NCBI GenBank assembly: GCA_007280905.1
Contig: QYQM01000099.1
Coordinates: 1 to 50,359 of the forward strand
Origin: Porphyromonadaceae bacterium
Lineage (GTDB): Bacteria > Bacteroidota > Bacteroidia > Bacteroidales > UBA12481
Direction: 5' to 3'
DNA: 50,359 bases
Shown here: in pieces, positions 1 to 8,168 of the stretch
How positions within the stretch are numbered: position 1 is the stretch's first letter
How the letters are laid out: each line of letters begins with the position of its first letter
Position numbers and translations under genes: made by a program
The notes under the pieces: generated by a model
The model's input: only the letters and a program-made list of their open reading frames with translations
The model's database searches: none
Told to the model about the DNA's origin: nothing

Positions 1-286
1 ATAGGCTTCCAGATATTTCCTGAACGGAAAGCTTTTGGTAAGAAGTGGAGCCGTAATAATTTTTCCTGAAGCAATCATGTCAACAGCAGCTTCATAATCT
101 TCCTGCCGGTACATCATCGAACCAAAAACATTCAGCTCATGCTCACCCATGAAAAACATGGATATCGGATCCACAAATACCGATTTTCTTTATCCTCAAT
201 AAAACCTCATTGTCCTTCAATGGCCCGGGTTCCGGAATCTCGCGAAATTCAATCACCCCCGGCGATGTCATAACTGATTGTCTCAT
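1..286 (-). pseudogene. Core-deleted zinc-type alcohol dehydrogenase (MDR family), runs off the left edge
   Basis: Reading down from an ATG at 286, 47 codons give a typical medium-chain dehydrogenase N-terminus: MRQSVM start, IPEPGPL, then the zinc-ligand motif GICGSDIHVFHG, ending at a TGA at 145-143. In another frame, from about position 150 to the window edge, the same strand encodes a typical MDR C-terminus (ELNVFGSMMYR, EAAVDMIASGKI, LLTKSFPF). The whole catalytic and Rossmann core, roughly 250 residues in the usual ~345-residue family, is missing, and the two ends meet out of frame near 141-155. It lies downstream of the oxidoreductase gene and may have belonged to the same sugar or polyol operon. 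It cannot encode a working enzyme. A local assembly error is the alternative. Confidence 0.8.
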
Positions 287-298
287 AATATATTATCC

Positions 299-322
299 AG
301 AGACGCAATTATTCGTCTCTAC
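299..322. repeat. Dispersed palindrome, AGAGACG...CGTCTCT family
   Basis: Arms AGAGACG (299-305) and CGTCTCT (314-320) flank an AT-rich loop. The same palindrome family recurs at 39479-39529 and 43453-43480. The stop codon of the Gfo/Idh/MocA gene (TAG, read from 321-319) lies inside the right arm. The element sits in the 32-base gap before the dehydrogenase remnant. It could act as a bidirectional hairpin or mRNA 3' end stabiliser, but no T-run follows. Confidence 0.8.
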
Positions 323-1668
323 AAGGTCCATCCGCTACGGTACTCGCGTTTGATGAATCGGTTCGCGTCTTCATCATTGGTTACTTTCATGTTAACGCCA
401 TCCCAGAGGAGGTGTTTTCCGGGGACCCTTATTGCAAGGTTGCCCATGAGCACCATTTCGGTAAGAGGACCGGAATAATCAAAATTTGAGCAGGGGAGTT
501 CACCGCCTTTGCAGGCATTTACCCAGTTCATTTCATGGCTCGTTTCAATTCTTTTCAGAGTTACTGGCAAGTCTTTATATTCGAGAAAACGCTCTTCAGG
601 GAACATCTGAACATCACCGCCATAAGTGGAACAAACGATAAATCCTTTATCGCCGATGAACATGGATCCACCGTCGGCAGGGATTTTTGCGACATCCACC
701 TCTGCCGGCCAGGTTGGCATCAGACCGCCATCATACCAGGTCAGTTTAACCGGTGGCATATTCTCCCGGGCCGGAAACTGGTAGGTAATCATGGATGCAT
801 TTGGAAAAGTTTCCTGGTTATCACCCCGTTTCCACATTTCACGTACTTCATAGGAGTGAGATCCCTGTACCCAGATCGGATATTTAATCTTAAGCGCATG
901 GAACACCGGATCCAGCACATGACAGCCCATATCGCCAAGCGCACCGGCACCGAAATCGTACCAAGCCCTCCAATTGAACGGAAGATAGGCTGAATTGTAG
1001 GGTCTTTCCGGAGCTGGCCCCAGCCAAAGATTCCAGTCGAGAGTATCTGGAATGTCCATGGTCTCGGCCGGGCGGCCGATTCCCTGCGGCCATACCGGCC
1101 GGTTTGTCCAGCTATGAACTTCCCTGATTTCACCGATCGCACCTGCCCAGATCCATTCGGCCAATCGACGTGTTCCTTCGCCTGAGCGTCCCTGGTTTCC
1201 CATTTGACTGACTACTTTGTATTCCCTTACGGCTTCAGTCAGTTTTCGTGCTTCAAAAACAGAGTGAGTCAGCGGCTTCTGCACATATACATGTTTACCC
1301 AGTTTGATGGCAACCATGGCCGCCGGTGCATGCGAATGATCCGGGGTGGCCACGATAACGGCATCGATACCTTTTTCCTTTTCCAGCATAATCCGGTAAT
1401 CTTTATATTGGGGCGCATTCGGATATTTTTTAAAAGTCGCTGCTGCCCGGTTAAAGTCCACATCGCAGAGGGCTACAATATTCTGGGAATTAACATTATT
1501 GATGTTTCCGGCACCCATTCCGCCTGATCCTATAGCAGCGATATTCAGTTTATCACTCGGAGCAACATATCCCTTTCCGCCAAGCACATGGCGTGGGATT
1601 ACAATCAATCCGGCACCGGCAACTGCCGATCTGGAAAGAAATGAACGACGGTCAAATGTTTTTTTCAT
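319..1668 (-). CDS. Tat-exported Gfo/Idh/MocA family oxidoreductase
   Basis: This 449-residue protein is a predicted NAD(P)-dependent dehydrogenase of sugars or related polyols. The N-terminus carries a twin-arginine signal (DRRSFLSRSA, then a hydrophobic stretch), which implies export in folded form with its cofactor. The Rossmann motif follows (IAAIGSGGMG, residues ~43-52), then VQKPL near residue 130, which replaces the classical EKP motif as is common in the exported branch of the family. The C-terminal half matches the family's alpha/beta substrate domain, with GDMGCHVLDPVF. The ATG at 1668 is chosen because it starts the Tat signal. The stop codon falls inside a palindromic repeat. Substrate cannot be deduced; exported members are often tied to glycan breakdown. 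Confidence 0.9.
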   Translation of the reverse strand: MKKTFDRRSFLSRSAVAGAGLIVIPRHVLGGKGYVAPSDKLNIAAIGSGGMGAGNINNVNSQNIVALCDVDFNRAAATFKKYPNAPQYKDYRIMLEKEKGIDAVIVATPDHSHAPAAMVAIKLGKHVYVQKPLTHSVFEARKLTEAVREYKVVSQMGNQGRSGEGTRRLAEWIWAGAIGEIREVHSWTNRPVWPQGIGRPAETMDIPDTLDWNLWLGPAPERPYNSAYLPFNWRAWYDFGAGALGDMGCHVLDPVFHALKIKYPIWVQGSHSYEVREMWKRGDNQETFPNASMITYQFPARENMPPVKLTWYDGGLMPTWPAEVDVAKIPADGGSMFIGDKGFIVCSTYGGDVQMFPEERFLEYKDLPVTLKRIETSHEMNWVNACKGGELPCSNFDYSGPLTEMVLMGNLAIRVPGKHLLWDGVNMKVTNDEDANRFIKREYRSGWTL

Positions 1669-1732
1669 GGTCGAATTTTAGTTTACTATTGAGATGGGTA
1701 AATTTAATGATCTTTACACAAAACCATACAGT

Positions 1733-2938
1733 ATGCGGACATACATTCTTATTTTTATTTTATTGCTGATTCTTTTACCAAAAGGTAAAATCCTGGTTGC
1801 GCAGAATCCCGCTCTCACCACAGAATCAACTATCAGCCTGCTTACATGCGGCCCCGGACCGGAAGTTTACACCTTCTTCGGGCACAGCGCCCTGAGGGTA
1901 ACTGACCCGGTACTGAAGATCGACCGGGTTTATAACTATGGTACTTTCGACTTTAACGTTCCCGATTTTTATGCCCAGTTTCTCAATGGGAAGCTTTATT
2001 ATATGCTCTCAGTTGTAAGGTATCAGGGGTTCGTTCCGGATTATATAAACGAAAAACGATTCATAAAGGAACTCCCTTTGAATATCACGCTCGAGCAAAA
2101 GCGCGAATTATTTAATCTGCTGGAAATCAACTATCTACCAGAAAATCGCCATTATTGGTACGATTTCTTCACCGACAATTGTTCAACCCGGATCCGGGAT
2201 ATTGTTGTGAAGGCCACCGGCGGAAAATACCTCTGGCCTCCCGAGCCAGCCGAACACCTGACCTATCGCCAGTTAATAATCCCCTACATCAGCCTGAATA
2301 ACTGGGCCAAAACCGGTATCCTTCTGATGCTTGCAGCCGGTGCCGACCAGGAGTCTTCACAGGAAGGTTACATGTTTTTACCGGACCATATGCACCGGCT
2401 CTTTTCCCAGGCGAAGCAGGCTGATGGCACACCACTTGGAAAACCTGAAAAAATCCTGTTTATGCCGGATTATCCCAAACCTATCGGAACAGGACTCCTT
2501 CATCCGTATACAATTTTCAGCATCCTTCTTCTGATCTCCTGGTTAATGGTTTTCCTCAGGAAAATGCCGGTCCCGCTCATGAAATTCTTTTTTTTCCTGC
2601 TGTTTCTGATATCCGGAGCCATGGGTTTGTTGTTCAGCTACATGTGGTTCTTCTCAGCCCACCTGGTGTGCCATGCTAATCTCAACCTTGCCTGGGCATT
2701 TCCGCTGAACATTTTTCTTGCGGTTACGATCTGGTTCCCAAAGGCTGGAATGGTCAACAAACTATACAGCAAGGCCATGATCATGCTGATTCTCCTGTTC
2801 CTGGTGACATTCTCCTTCTGGAAACAGAAAATACCTTTTGAGGCCATACTATTCTGCCTTACTCTTCTTCCGGGTTTGTACCGGTTTTCGGGATTTGAAA
2901 TATTCAGAAAAACCAAATCCCAGGATCAGACTAATTAA
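1733..2938 (+). CDS. DUF4105 (Lnb N-terminal periplasmic domain) membrane protein
   Basis: The protein is about 401 residues if started at the ATG at 1733, which opens directly into the hydrophobic signal (MRTYILIFILLLILL). An ATG at 1694 would add 13 polar residues and is less likely. The first ~200 residues match DUF4105: LLTCGPGPEVYTFFGHSALRV, a conserved NYGTFDF, and later YDFFTDNCSTRIRDIV with the family's His, Asp and Cys positions. The C-terminal ~150 residues contain about five hydrophobic helices. The DUF4105 portion should lie in the periplasm, anchored by these helices. The family resembles NlpC/P60-like hydrolases, but no activity is established. Its 3' end overlaps the convergent next gene by 8 bases. 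Confidence 0.85.
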   Translation: MRTYILIFILLLILLPKGKILVAQNPALTTESTISLLTCGPGPEVYTFFGHSALRVTDPVLKIDRVYNYGTFDFNVPDFYAQFLNGKLYYMLSVVRYQGFVPDYINEKRFIKELPLNITLEQKRELFNLLEINYLPENRHYWYDFFTDNCSTRIRDIVVKATGGKYLWPPEPAEHLTYRQLIIPYISLNNWAKTGILLMLAAGADQESSQEGYMFLPDHMHRLFSQAKQADGTPLGKPEKILFMPDYPKPIGTGLLHPYTIFSILLLISWLMVFLRKMPVPLMKFFFFLLFLISGAMGLLFSYMWFFSAHLVCHANLNLAWAFPLNIFLAVTIWFPKAGMVNKLYSKAMIMLILLFLVTFSFWKQKIPFEAILFCLTLLPGLYRFSGFEIFRKTKSQDQTN

Positions 2939-3494
2939 TAACGGTTCCATATTCTACTTTTTGTTTGACGATCACTTCGCGGATTTCACCCAGTATATCT
3001 GCCACCTCTTCACCAATCAGATAAAGGGCTTCAGAATCTGATTTCTGTAGCATGATATCCTGGAAAGCCTTATTAAACAGAGATCTGAAATTCAGCCGGA
3101 TTTCTGTTGTTTTCCAGGCTATCCAGCCAGGCGCTTCAAAATTCCATGATCTGCCGGTATTGACCAGGGAAATCATCATGTCCCTGAAGGTTTCAACGGT
3201 AGCTTCGTTTCCTGGAACCCCTGAATCCTCAGGCTGAATCCCGATAATCAGCTCTTTCTGATTTTCGATCAGCATATTCAGATTCAATCCATTCACTTCG
3301 CCCAATGGTAATCTGATTCCGTAAAAACCAGGAGAAGATGGGTCGTTCTGAAACCGTTCAATCAGTTCATTCATCTTTTTCCGGGAGCAGGAATAACCCA
3401 GATACTCCCAGCCTGGCTCCAATCCTGATTCAATGGCAACTTTCGATAAGGCTTGCCAGAATCTCTTTTCAGCATTTGCGCGTTCTTTTTTCAT
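2931..3494 (-). CDS. Conserved hypothetical cytoplasmic protein
   Basis: I do not recognise this 187-residue protein. It has no signal peptide or membrane segment. It is mixed alpha/beta, with charged N-terminal helices (MKKERANAEKRFWQALSK), a Trp-rich middle (RSWNFEAPGWIAWKT) and a long acidic C-terminal helix ending in REVIVKQKVEYGTVIN. Start at the ATG at 3494. It converges on the DUF4105 gene with an 8-base overlap, so both probably rely on read-through-tolerant termination. Coding is supported by a long open frame with composition like its neighbours. Confidence 0.65.
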   Translation of the reverse strand: MKKERANAEKRFWQALSKVAIESGLEPGWEYLGYSCSRKKMNELIERFQNDPSSPGFYGIRLPLGEVNGLNLNMLIENQKELIIGIQPEDSGVPGNEATVETFRDMMISLVNTGRSWNFEAPGWIAWKTTEIRLNFRSLFNKAFQDIMLQKSDSEALYLIGEEVADILGEIREVIVKQKVEYGTVIN

Positions 3495-3598
3495 CTTTAT
3501 TCATATTTTATGATTCAAAAGAATAACCCGGGAACGTAACCTGTTTACGTTGTGGGTTTTTTTATATTTAGATGCAAGAAATATGTTAAATTGGAAAA

Positions 3599-3971
3599 AT
3601 GGCCCTGAATAAATATGCTGCAATACGCTATCGGATTATAGACGAGTGCATCCGGAGCCGTTCGAAACCTTATCCAACTAAGGAAGAATTAAGATCAGCC
3701 TGCGAAGAAGCACTTTATGGATCTGATCAGGCTTGATGAAGTCCAAACGCAATATATATTATCGAATCCGTTGCATCCATCACAGGAAATCACCGATTTT
3801 GAACCCGGTTCGTATCAGGTTAAACTATTCGTCATTCCCTCGGATGAGTTAAAAATGCAAATCCTCAGCTATGGCGCTAAAGTTGAAGTAGTTAAGCCGG
3901 ATTGGCTCAGGATTGAAATTATGACGGTCCTTGGAAAGGCACTTGAGGGATACCGGCGTAGCTTGGAGTAA
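3599..3971 (+). pseudogene. Core-deleted WYL-domain transcriptional regulator
   Basis: From the ATG at 3599, 45 codons encode the N-terminal winged-helix start typical of Bacteroidota WYL regulators (ALNKYAAIRYRIIDECI, then ELRSACEEALYG), ending at a TGA at 3734-3736. In a different frame, 3718-3971 encodes the WYL C-terminus (QYILSNPLHPSQEI, the SYGAKVEVVKPDWLR block and a terminal helix). About 200 central residues, including the WYL motif, are missing. The join lies in GATCTGATCAG (3721-3731), which reads sensibly in both frames (GSDQ and DLIR), as expected for a deletion between short direct repeats. The stop codon is inside a dispersed repeat. A short peptide could still be made from either part, but not the regulator. 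Confidence 0.8.
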
Positions 3972-4001
3972 CGTGACGAGGTCCCGGCCTGGGATGACAA
4001 G
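3963..4001 (+). repeat. Dispersed REP-like element, TTGGAGTA...GGATGACAAG
   Basis: This stretch matches 39537-39581 over both ends (TTGGAGTARCGT, GAGGTCCC, GGATGACAAG) with a variable GC-rich centre. Its first bases contain the last codons and stop (TAA, 3969-3971) of the WYL remnant. Related fragments occur near 43432 and 49108. It looks like a non-coding palindromic repeat. Confidence 0.7.
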
Positions 4002-4074
4002 TGCTCGAGCCGGCCTTTACGATGCTTGAATCTTCCACTTCAGAATTCAGAACTCTAAATTCGAATCTTTCATG

Positions 4075-4156
4075 TAACTCGCTTTTAAAGTTCACATTGT
4101 CAATGATTTACAAGTTATTCTATTTGGGGCCGTATGGCGACATACTGCGGGACTCT
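4075..4156 (-). repeat. 82-bp dispersed repeat, copy 1
   Basis: The reverse complement of this interval matches 48874-48955 almost end to end, and its first half matches 48654-48705. Shared blocks include GTCCCGCAGTATGT, AAATAGAATAACTTGTA, CATTGACAATGTGAACTTTAAAA and CGAGTTA. Copy 1 carries a small hairpin, GTATG-GCGA-CATAC. It lies 20 bases past the stop of the PKD lipoprotein gene, between two transcription units. Small indels between copies break every reading frame, so it is not coding. Confidence 0.85.
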
Positions 4157-4176
4157 AAATTCTTACTTCCTTCAGT

Positions 4177-6483
4177 TCATTGTATAACAACCAGCCTGGC
4201 TTTGGTATCGGTAAGTCCACCGCTATCCCTGACCTGTACTTTTACAATATAGGTACCTGGTTCACTGAATGTTCTTTTGATAACCTTCACAGTAGTGAAT
4301 TCGGTATCGTATTTATTGTCATTATCCCAATCCCAGCGAACCTCCAATTGATCCAGGCTGTCTTCTGCATCAACACAGATTGAAGCATCAAAGGTGATTT
4401 GGGTTTCAATGGTACCCGATTCAGGAGTGATGGTAAAATCAGCATCAGGCGGAGTATTCGGATTAGTAACCTTTACCTGTTGGGCAAAAGTTGCTCCATA
4501 ACCCTCGGTATCAATAACTTCCAAAACTACTGAATAGATTCCTGCAACGACGAAAGTATGCTGAATGGTTTTTAGCGTCCGAAAATCAGTATCAAAAATC
4601 CCATCATTTTCCCAATCCCACTTAACCTGAAGGCTTTCCAGAGGATCTTCCGGATCCGAACAACCCGATGCATCAAAGTTAAAAGAGGTTTCAGTAGTAC
4701 CGCTTTCCGGATAGACTGTAAAAGTGGCGGTTGGCTTGATATTGGCGGCAGCCACATTGATGATTCGCGTGGTTGAACCCAGGAGGCCCTGAGTATCCAA
4801 AACTTCTAGCTTAACAATATATTTGCCTGGTTCGGTATAAACAAAAAAAGCTGCTTTGATGGTGGACCAGGGTCGATCCCAGATACCGTCACCATCAAAA
4901 TCCCAATGGACTTTCAATTGTGTAATTCCATCTTCAGCATCATAGCAACCCGAAGCATCAAAAATAAAATAATCATTGATCCGGCCGGATTCGGGAGTAA
5001 CGGTAAAGAAAGCAATAGGAGCCGATGATGATAAATTAACCTCCACGGAAGAAACTTTACGAGAGGTCAGGCCTTCCGGGTCTTTAACCTCCAGAATCGA
5101 CTGATAAACGCCAGGCTGAAGAAACTTTTTAAATGCAATCTTCTCTGTACTAAACTCTGTATCGTAGTGGCTATCCCCGTCAAAATCCCATCTGACCATC
5201 AGTTCTGAAGCCGGGCTCTCAATATCCGATGACTTTGATGCATTAAATTCAAAGTTTGTATCAGTAAATCCAGCTGGCGGGTTGATTACAAAAGCAGCCT
5301 TCGGCGGCTGATTTTCCAGCACTCCGTTTTGCGATTCCGAATAGAGTACGGTTTCTGCAGTACTCAACTGAACCGGAACATAATCGCCAAAAACGGGTCC
5401 CGATCGCAACATCGTTCCCCTCGTACTAACTGTCTGTCTGGATTGCCAGTTGGGAATAGTGACATCAGAGTTGACCAAAGCGGAGAAACGGTTTGTGAGT
5501 GATAGTGAAGCCTCACCGCAAAAATAGGGAGTTATCACCTGACTGACGAAAACCTCTTCCAGGTATCCGGAAAATCTTGGTCCATTATAAAGCTGAATAT
5601 CGGCTGATTGAGCCTGATTCGTCTGTACAAACTTCCAGGTTTCCCAATAGTTGTAACTGATTGACAGGTTACCTTTAGACATTCCTGATAGCCTGATCGT
5701 TAAAACAGTGTCTCTTTCAGTAACTGCATGGAACCCTATCCAGGTATCGATTTGATAGGTAACAGGAAAGCCATTGATCATAAATGGACCGTAAACAGAT
5801 TTTTCCACCAGGAGGCTATCAGCAGCATCCATGGCACTTCCTGCTTTTATGACCAATTCCGCAGCAAGATCAAGCGAATAATTAAAGTCGAGCCGGCAAC
5901 GGTCAAACCAGGGATCAGATCCCTGACCCGACAAAATAAACTGACCAACCGAAGATTTTGAATAAAACTTGCCAGCGGTAAACTGCACCTGCAGGCTTTT
6001 CGACTGCCAAAAATCATCAAACAAAAACAATCCATCAAGTCCCAGCGTATCTGTATTCCAGGAGTGGGCATCGGTCCTGGTTCCGGATTTCAAAATTCCT
6101 TTGCTGATGGTATCCTGAATTGAAATGCTCCTGAATATCTGATCCAATCCGGATTTATCCAGCTGGAAAACCATTCTGGAGCCGGTTAATGTGGCTGAAA
6201 CAACTTTCCCGAAGACTCCATCACTTCCAGGATAATAGACAATATCGCCGGCTTTAATCTGGGGTGGTGTACCAATCAGGTCAAATCTCATCTGTCCGTT
6301 AATTCGAACAGGATTTATAAACACCAATGAATCAAGCTTAACAACATTGTTTTGATAGGAGGATACCTTAAGATCAGCATCTGCCGCATGATCCACAGCC
6401 GGCTCCCTTTCACAACCTGAAATCAGGAGAAGCAAAACCAGTAATCTGGTTAAAACACGAGTATATATAAGGATCCTTAGCAT
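4177..6483 (-). CDS. Surface or periplasmic lipoprotein with four C-terminal PKD domains
   Basis: The 768-residue protein starts with a lipoprotein signal, lipobox LISGC with Cys24. Residues ~40-370 form a beta-rich region I do not recognise. Four tandem PKD domains follow at about 394-482, 489-577, 584-672 and 678-768. Each begins with a P-x-A-x-F-T/V-x-P pattern, has an F(N/D)AS block, WDFDGD or WDWDND, and ends in V-x-V. These Ig-like modules typically bind glycans or proteins outside the cell. No type IX secretion C-terminal domain was seen. It is the last gene of a four-gene operon, 12 bases after the small lipoprotein gene. It may be the exposed element of the complex suggested by its partners. 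Confidence 0.85.
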   Translation of the reverse strand: MLRILIYTRVLTRLLVLLLLISGCEREPAVDHAADADLKVSSYQNNVVKLDSLVFINPVRINGQMRFDLIGTPPQIKAGDIVYYPGSDGVFGKVVSATLTGSRMVFQLDKSGLDQIFRSISIQDTISKGILKSGTRTDAHSWNTDTLGLDGLFLFDDFWQSKSLQVQFTAGKFYSKSSVGQFILSGQGSDPWFDRCRLDFNYSLDLAAELVIKAGSAMDAADSLLVEKSVYGPFMINGFPVTYQIDTWIGFHAVTERDTVLTIRLSGMSKGNLSISYNYWETWKFVQTNQAQSADIQLYNGPRFSGYLEEVFVSQVITPYFCGEASLSLTNRFSALVNSDVTIPNWQSRQTVSTRGTMLRSGPVFGDYVPVQLSTAETVLYSESQNGVLENQPPKAAFVINPPAGFTDTNFEFNASKSSDIESPASELMVRWDFDGDSHYDTEFSTEKIAFKKFLQPGVYQSILEVKDPEGLTSRKVSSVEVNLSSSAPIAFFTVTPESGRINDYFIFDASGCYDAEDGITQLKVHWDFDGDGIWDRPWSTIKAAFFVYTEPGKYIVKLEVLDTQGLLGSTTRIINVAAANIKPTATFTVYPESGTTETSFNFDASGCSDPEDPLESLQVKWDWENDGIFDTDFRTLKTIQHTFVVAGIYSVVLEVIDTEGYGATFAQQVKVTNPNTPPDADFTITPESGTIETQITFDASICVDAEDSLDQLEVRWDWDNDNKYDTEFTTVKVIKRTFSEPGTYIVKVQVRDSGGLTDTKARLVVIQ

Positions 6484-6495
6484 ATCTCCCCAAAA

Positions 6496-6864
6496 CTATC
6501 TTACGTGTACAACAATCTTGTTTCTTTGGTTCACCTGAAGTGGTTCCGATGTAGAGACCTCTCCCACACTATTGTCCTTCCCGTCAAATCTCACATAAAC
6601 ATAATAGGTAATTTCTTTCAGATCAACGAAAACCACCTTTCCATCTGAGTCTGTCCGGCGCCATACCTGTATCGGATTTATTCGGTTATTCCACTCATCG
6701 GCACTATCAAACAATGCAACATAAGCACCAGAAATGTTTGCACCATTTTCGTCAAGAACTTGTATCTCAAGCTGCGGTAACGTGTCGACCTTAGTACAAC
6801 TATAAAGCACAAATGCCATATATAATGCGATTGATCCTAATATGCGAAATCTTCTGCTGGTCAT
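6496..6864 (-). CDS. Small lipoprotein with carboxypeptidase-regulatory/CnaB-like fold
   Basis: This 122-residue protein has a lipoprotein-type N-terminus, with Cys24 in VLYSCTK. The mature part reads as a single beta-sandwich of the carboxypeptidase-regulatory-like/CnaB type: LEIQVLDENGANISGAYVALFDS, then TDSDGKVVFVDLKEITYYVYVRFDG. Its ATG follows the TAA of the barrel gene directly, which implies translational coupling. The PKD lipoprotein gene starts 12 bases downstream. Its role is unknown. The arrangement suggests an adaptor between the barrel and the large lipoprotein at the outer membrane. Confidence 0.8.
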   Translation of the reverse strand: MTSRRFRILGSIALYMAFVLYSCTKVDTLPQLEIQVLDENGANISGAYVALFDSADEWNNRINPIQVWRRTDSDGKVVFVDLKEITYYVYVRFDGKDNSVGEVSTSEPLQVNQRNKIVVHVR

Positions 6865-8112
6865 TTAGTTTTGCTCCTTATTTAACCGCATAGAAACACC
6901 CAGATTCACGGTGAAAGCCTGGTTAACTGTTTTCCCCGGGTCACCCCACAGTGGGTTATATTGGCCCAGGTATTTAGAGGTAACGAAATCCGTATGATTA
7001 TTGTTGTCCAAACCCGACAATCCTTGTCGCATGCTTCCGCCTATCAGGATACCCAGGCGATTATTAAACCTGTACTTAATTGCTATTGTTCCCTGTAGTC
7101 CAAAATTTAACCGGTTCATCAGACTTATCCAGTCGGCATCAGTGATAATGTTTACCATAGTCGCACCCGTATTGGTGTTCACTGCCGATGAAGTCATACT
7201 CTCAAAGACCCTGATTCCAAGGGCTAGTCCAAGATCCGCACTGAATTCCCATCGGTTTGACGATTTGGTCCGGCAAGATAAAAAGACAGGTACTTCAACA
7301 AACCACAGATCATTATCAATGCGAACATCCCTGAAGTTTGGGTCAAAGCCGCCAAATGCATCAAACTTATCAAGGCTGACGCTGCCGGAATATTGCGAAA
7401 ATTGGGCACCCGATCCGATTCCCCAATGATCAGCGAAGTAATAAGAATAGAAAATCCCTCCCGTATAGCCGGTTCCCTTTCTCAAACCCAATCGTTCATC
7501 AGAACCAAGGGCTGAATTAACAAATCCTGATAGTGCAGGAGAAACAGAGGCAGTTATAAAGTTCTGGCCTTTGGGCGGCAAGTCCATCCCATAAAAAGCA
7601 AAGCTGCCGGGACTATTGTTGTTATAAAAAAACGCGATCTGGAATATGATCCTCTGGTTGGATGAAAAAACTTTACCACCTGAAATGCCATTCAATGACC
7701 GGTTGATGCGTATTCTGATAATGTAGCGGTTATTACGGTCATACTTAGGCTGGCCAATCGTCAGCCTGGCCAAATCCAGATTAATGGTAAGCCCGTCGGG
7801 AAATAGATCACTTACCTTAATAATATACTCTTCAATGCTGATTTTAGTTGATTGCGATTGCCACTCCAGGTCGTTAACTACCTGTACTTTAGGATTTGCG
7901 AAGAGGTGTACGAATTCCCGCTCAACCAATGGATCGGTTTGATTATTCAACTTATTATGAAGGATTTGATATTTTGAAAGAATAGCAATAATCGAATCTC
8001 TCAATGCAGGTTTATCCCAAACCGGGCTTTCCTGAGCTGAAGCAATCTGCCCTGCCCATAAGAACAGAATCCAGACAATACTGCTGAATTTGAAATTGTT
8101 GATCAACCTCAT
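6865..8112 (-). CDS. Outer-membrane beta-barrel protein with N-terminal periplasmic domain
   Basis: Starting at the ATG at 8112 gives 415 residues with a clean signal peptide (MRLINNFKFSSIVWILFLWA, cleaved around ASAQ). Residues ~20-175 form a mixed domain with DLFPDGLTINLDLARLTIG and an NRYIIRIRINRSLNG strand. From ~190 the sequence alternates amphipathic strands (GGIFYSYYFADHWGIGSGAQF, LWFVEVPVFLSCR, FGLQGTIAIKYRF, AFTVNLGVSMRLN), typical of an 8-stranded PorT/OmpA-like barrel. It is the second gene of the envelope operon, 56 bases after the membrane-anchored MPN protein and abutting the small lipoprotein. It is probably the outer-membrane anchor of the system. Confidence 0.8.
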   Translation of the reverse strand: MRLINNFKFSSIVWILFLWAGQIASAQESPVWDKPALRDSIIAILSKYQILHNKLNNQTDPLVEREFVHLFANPKVQVVNDLEWQSQSTKISIEEYIIKVSDLFPDGLTINLDLARLTIGQPKYDRNNRYIIRIRINRSLNGISGGKVFSSNQRIIFQIAFFYNNNSPGSFAFYGMDLPPKGQNFITASVSPALSGFVNSALGSDERLGLRKGTGYTGGIFYSYYFADHWGIGSGAQFSQYSGSVSLDKFDAFGGFDPNFRDVRIDNDLWFVEVPVFLSCRTKSSNRWEFSADLGLALGIRVFESMTSSAVNTNTGATMVNIITDADWISLMNRLNFGLQGTIAIKYRFNNRLGILIGGSMRQGLSGLDNNNHTDFVTSKYLGQYNPLWGDPGKTVNQAFTVNLGVSMRLNKEQN

Positions 8113-8168
8113 GAAATAAAACCACATTGTTCGACACAGATAAAGGTATGGATCGCAAAAATAGGAAT

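Noticed and set aside
319-1668. Several open frames antisense to the oxidoreductase gene
   Set aside because: Shadows of the real gene with no family resemblance; the minus-strand product has Tat, Rossmann and family motifs.
4177-8112. Type VI (Bacteroidota subtype) or type IX secretion membership of the envelope operon
   Set aside because: No sheath, Hcp, ClpV, Por or Gld proteins are nearby, and no type IX C-terminal domain was seen in the PKD protein.
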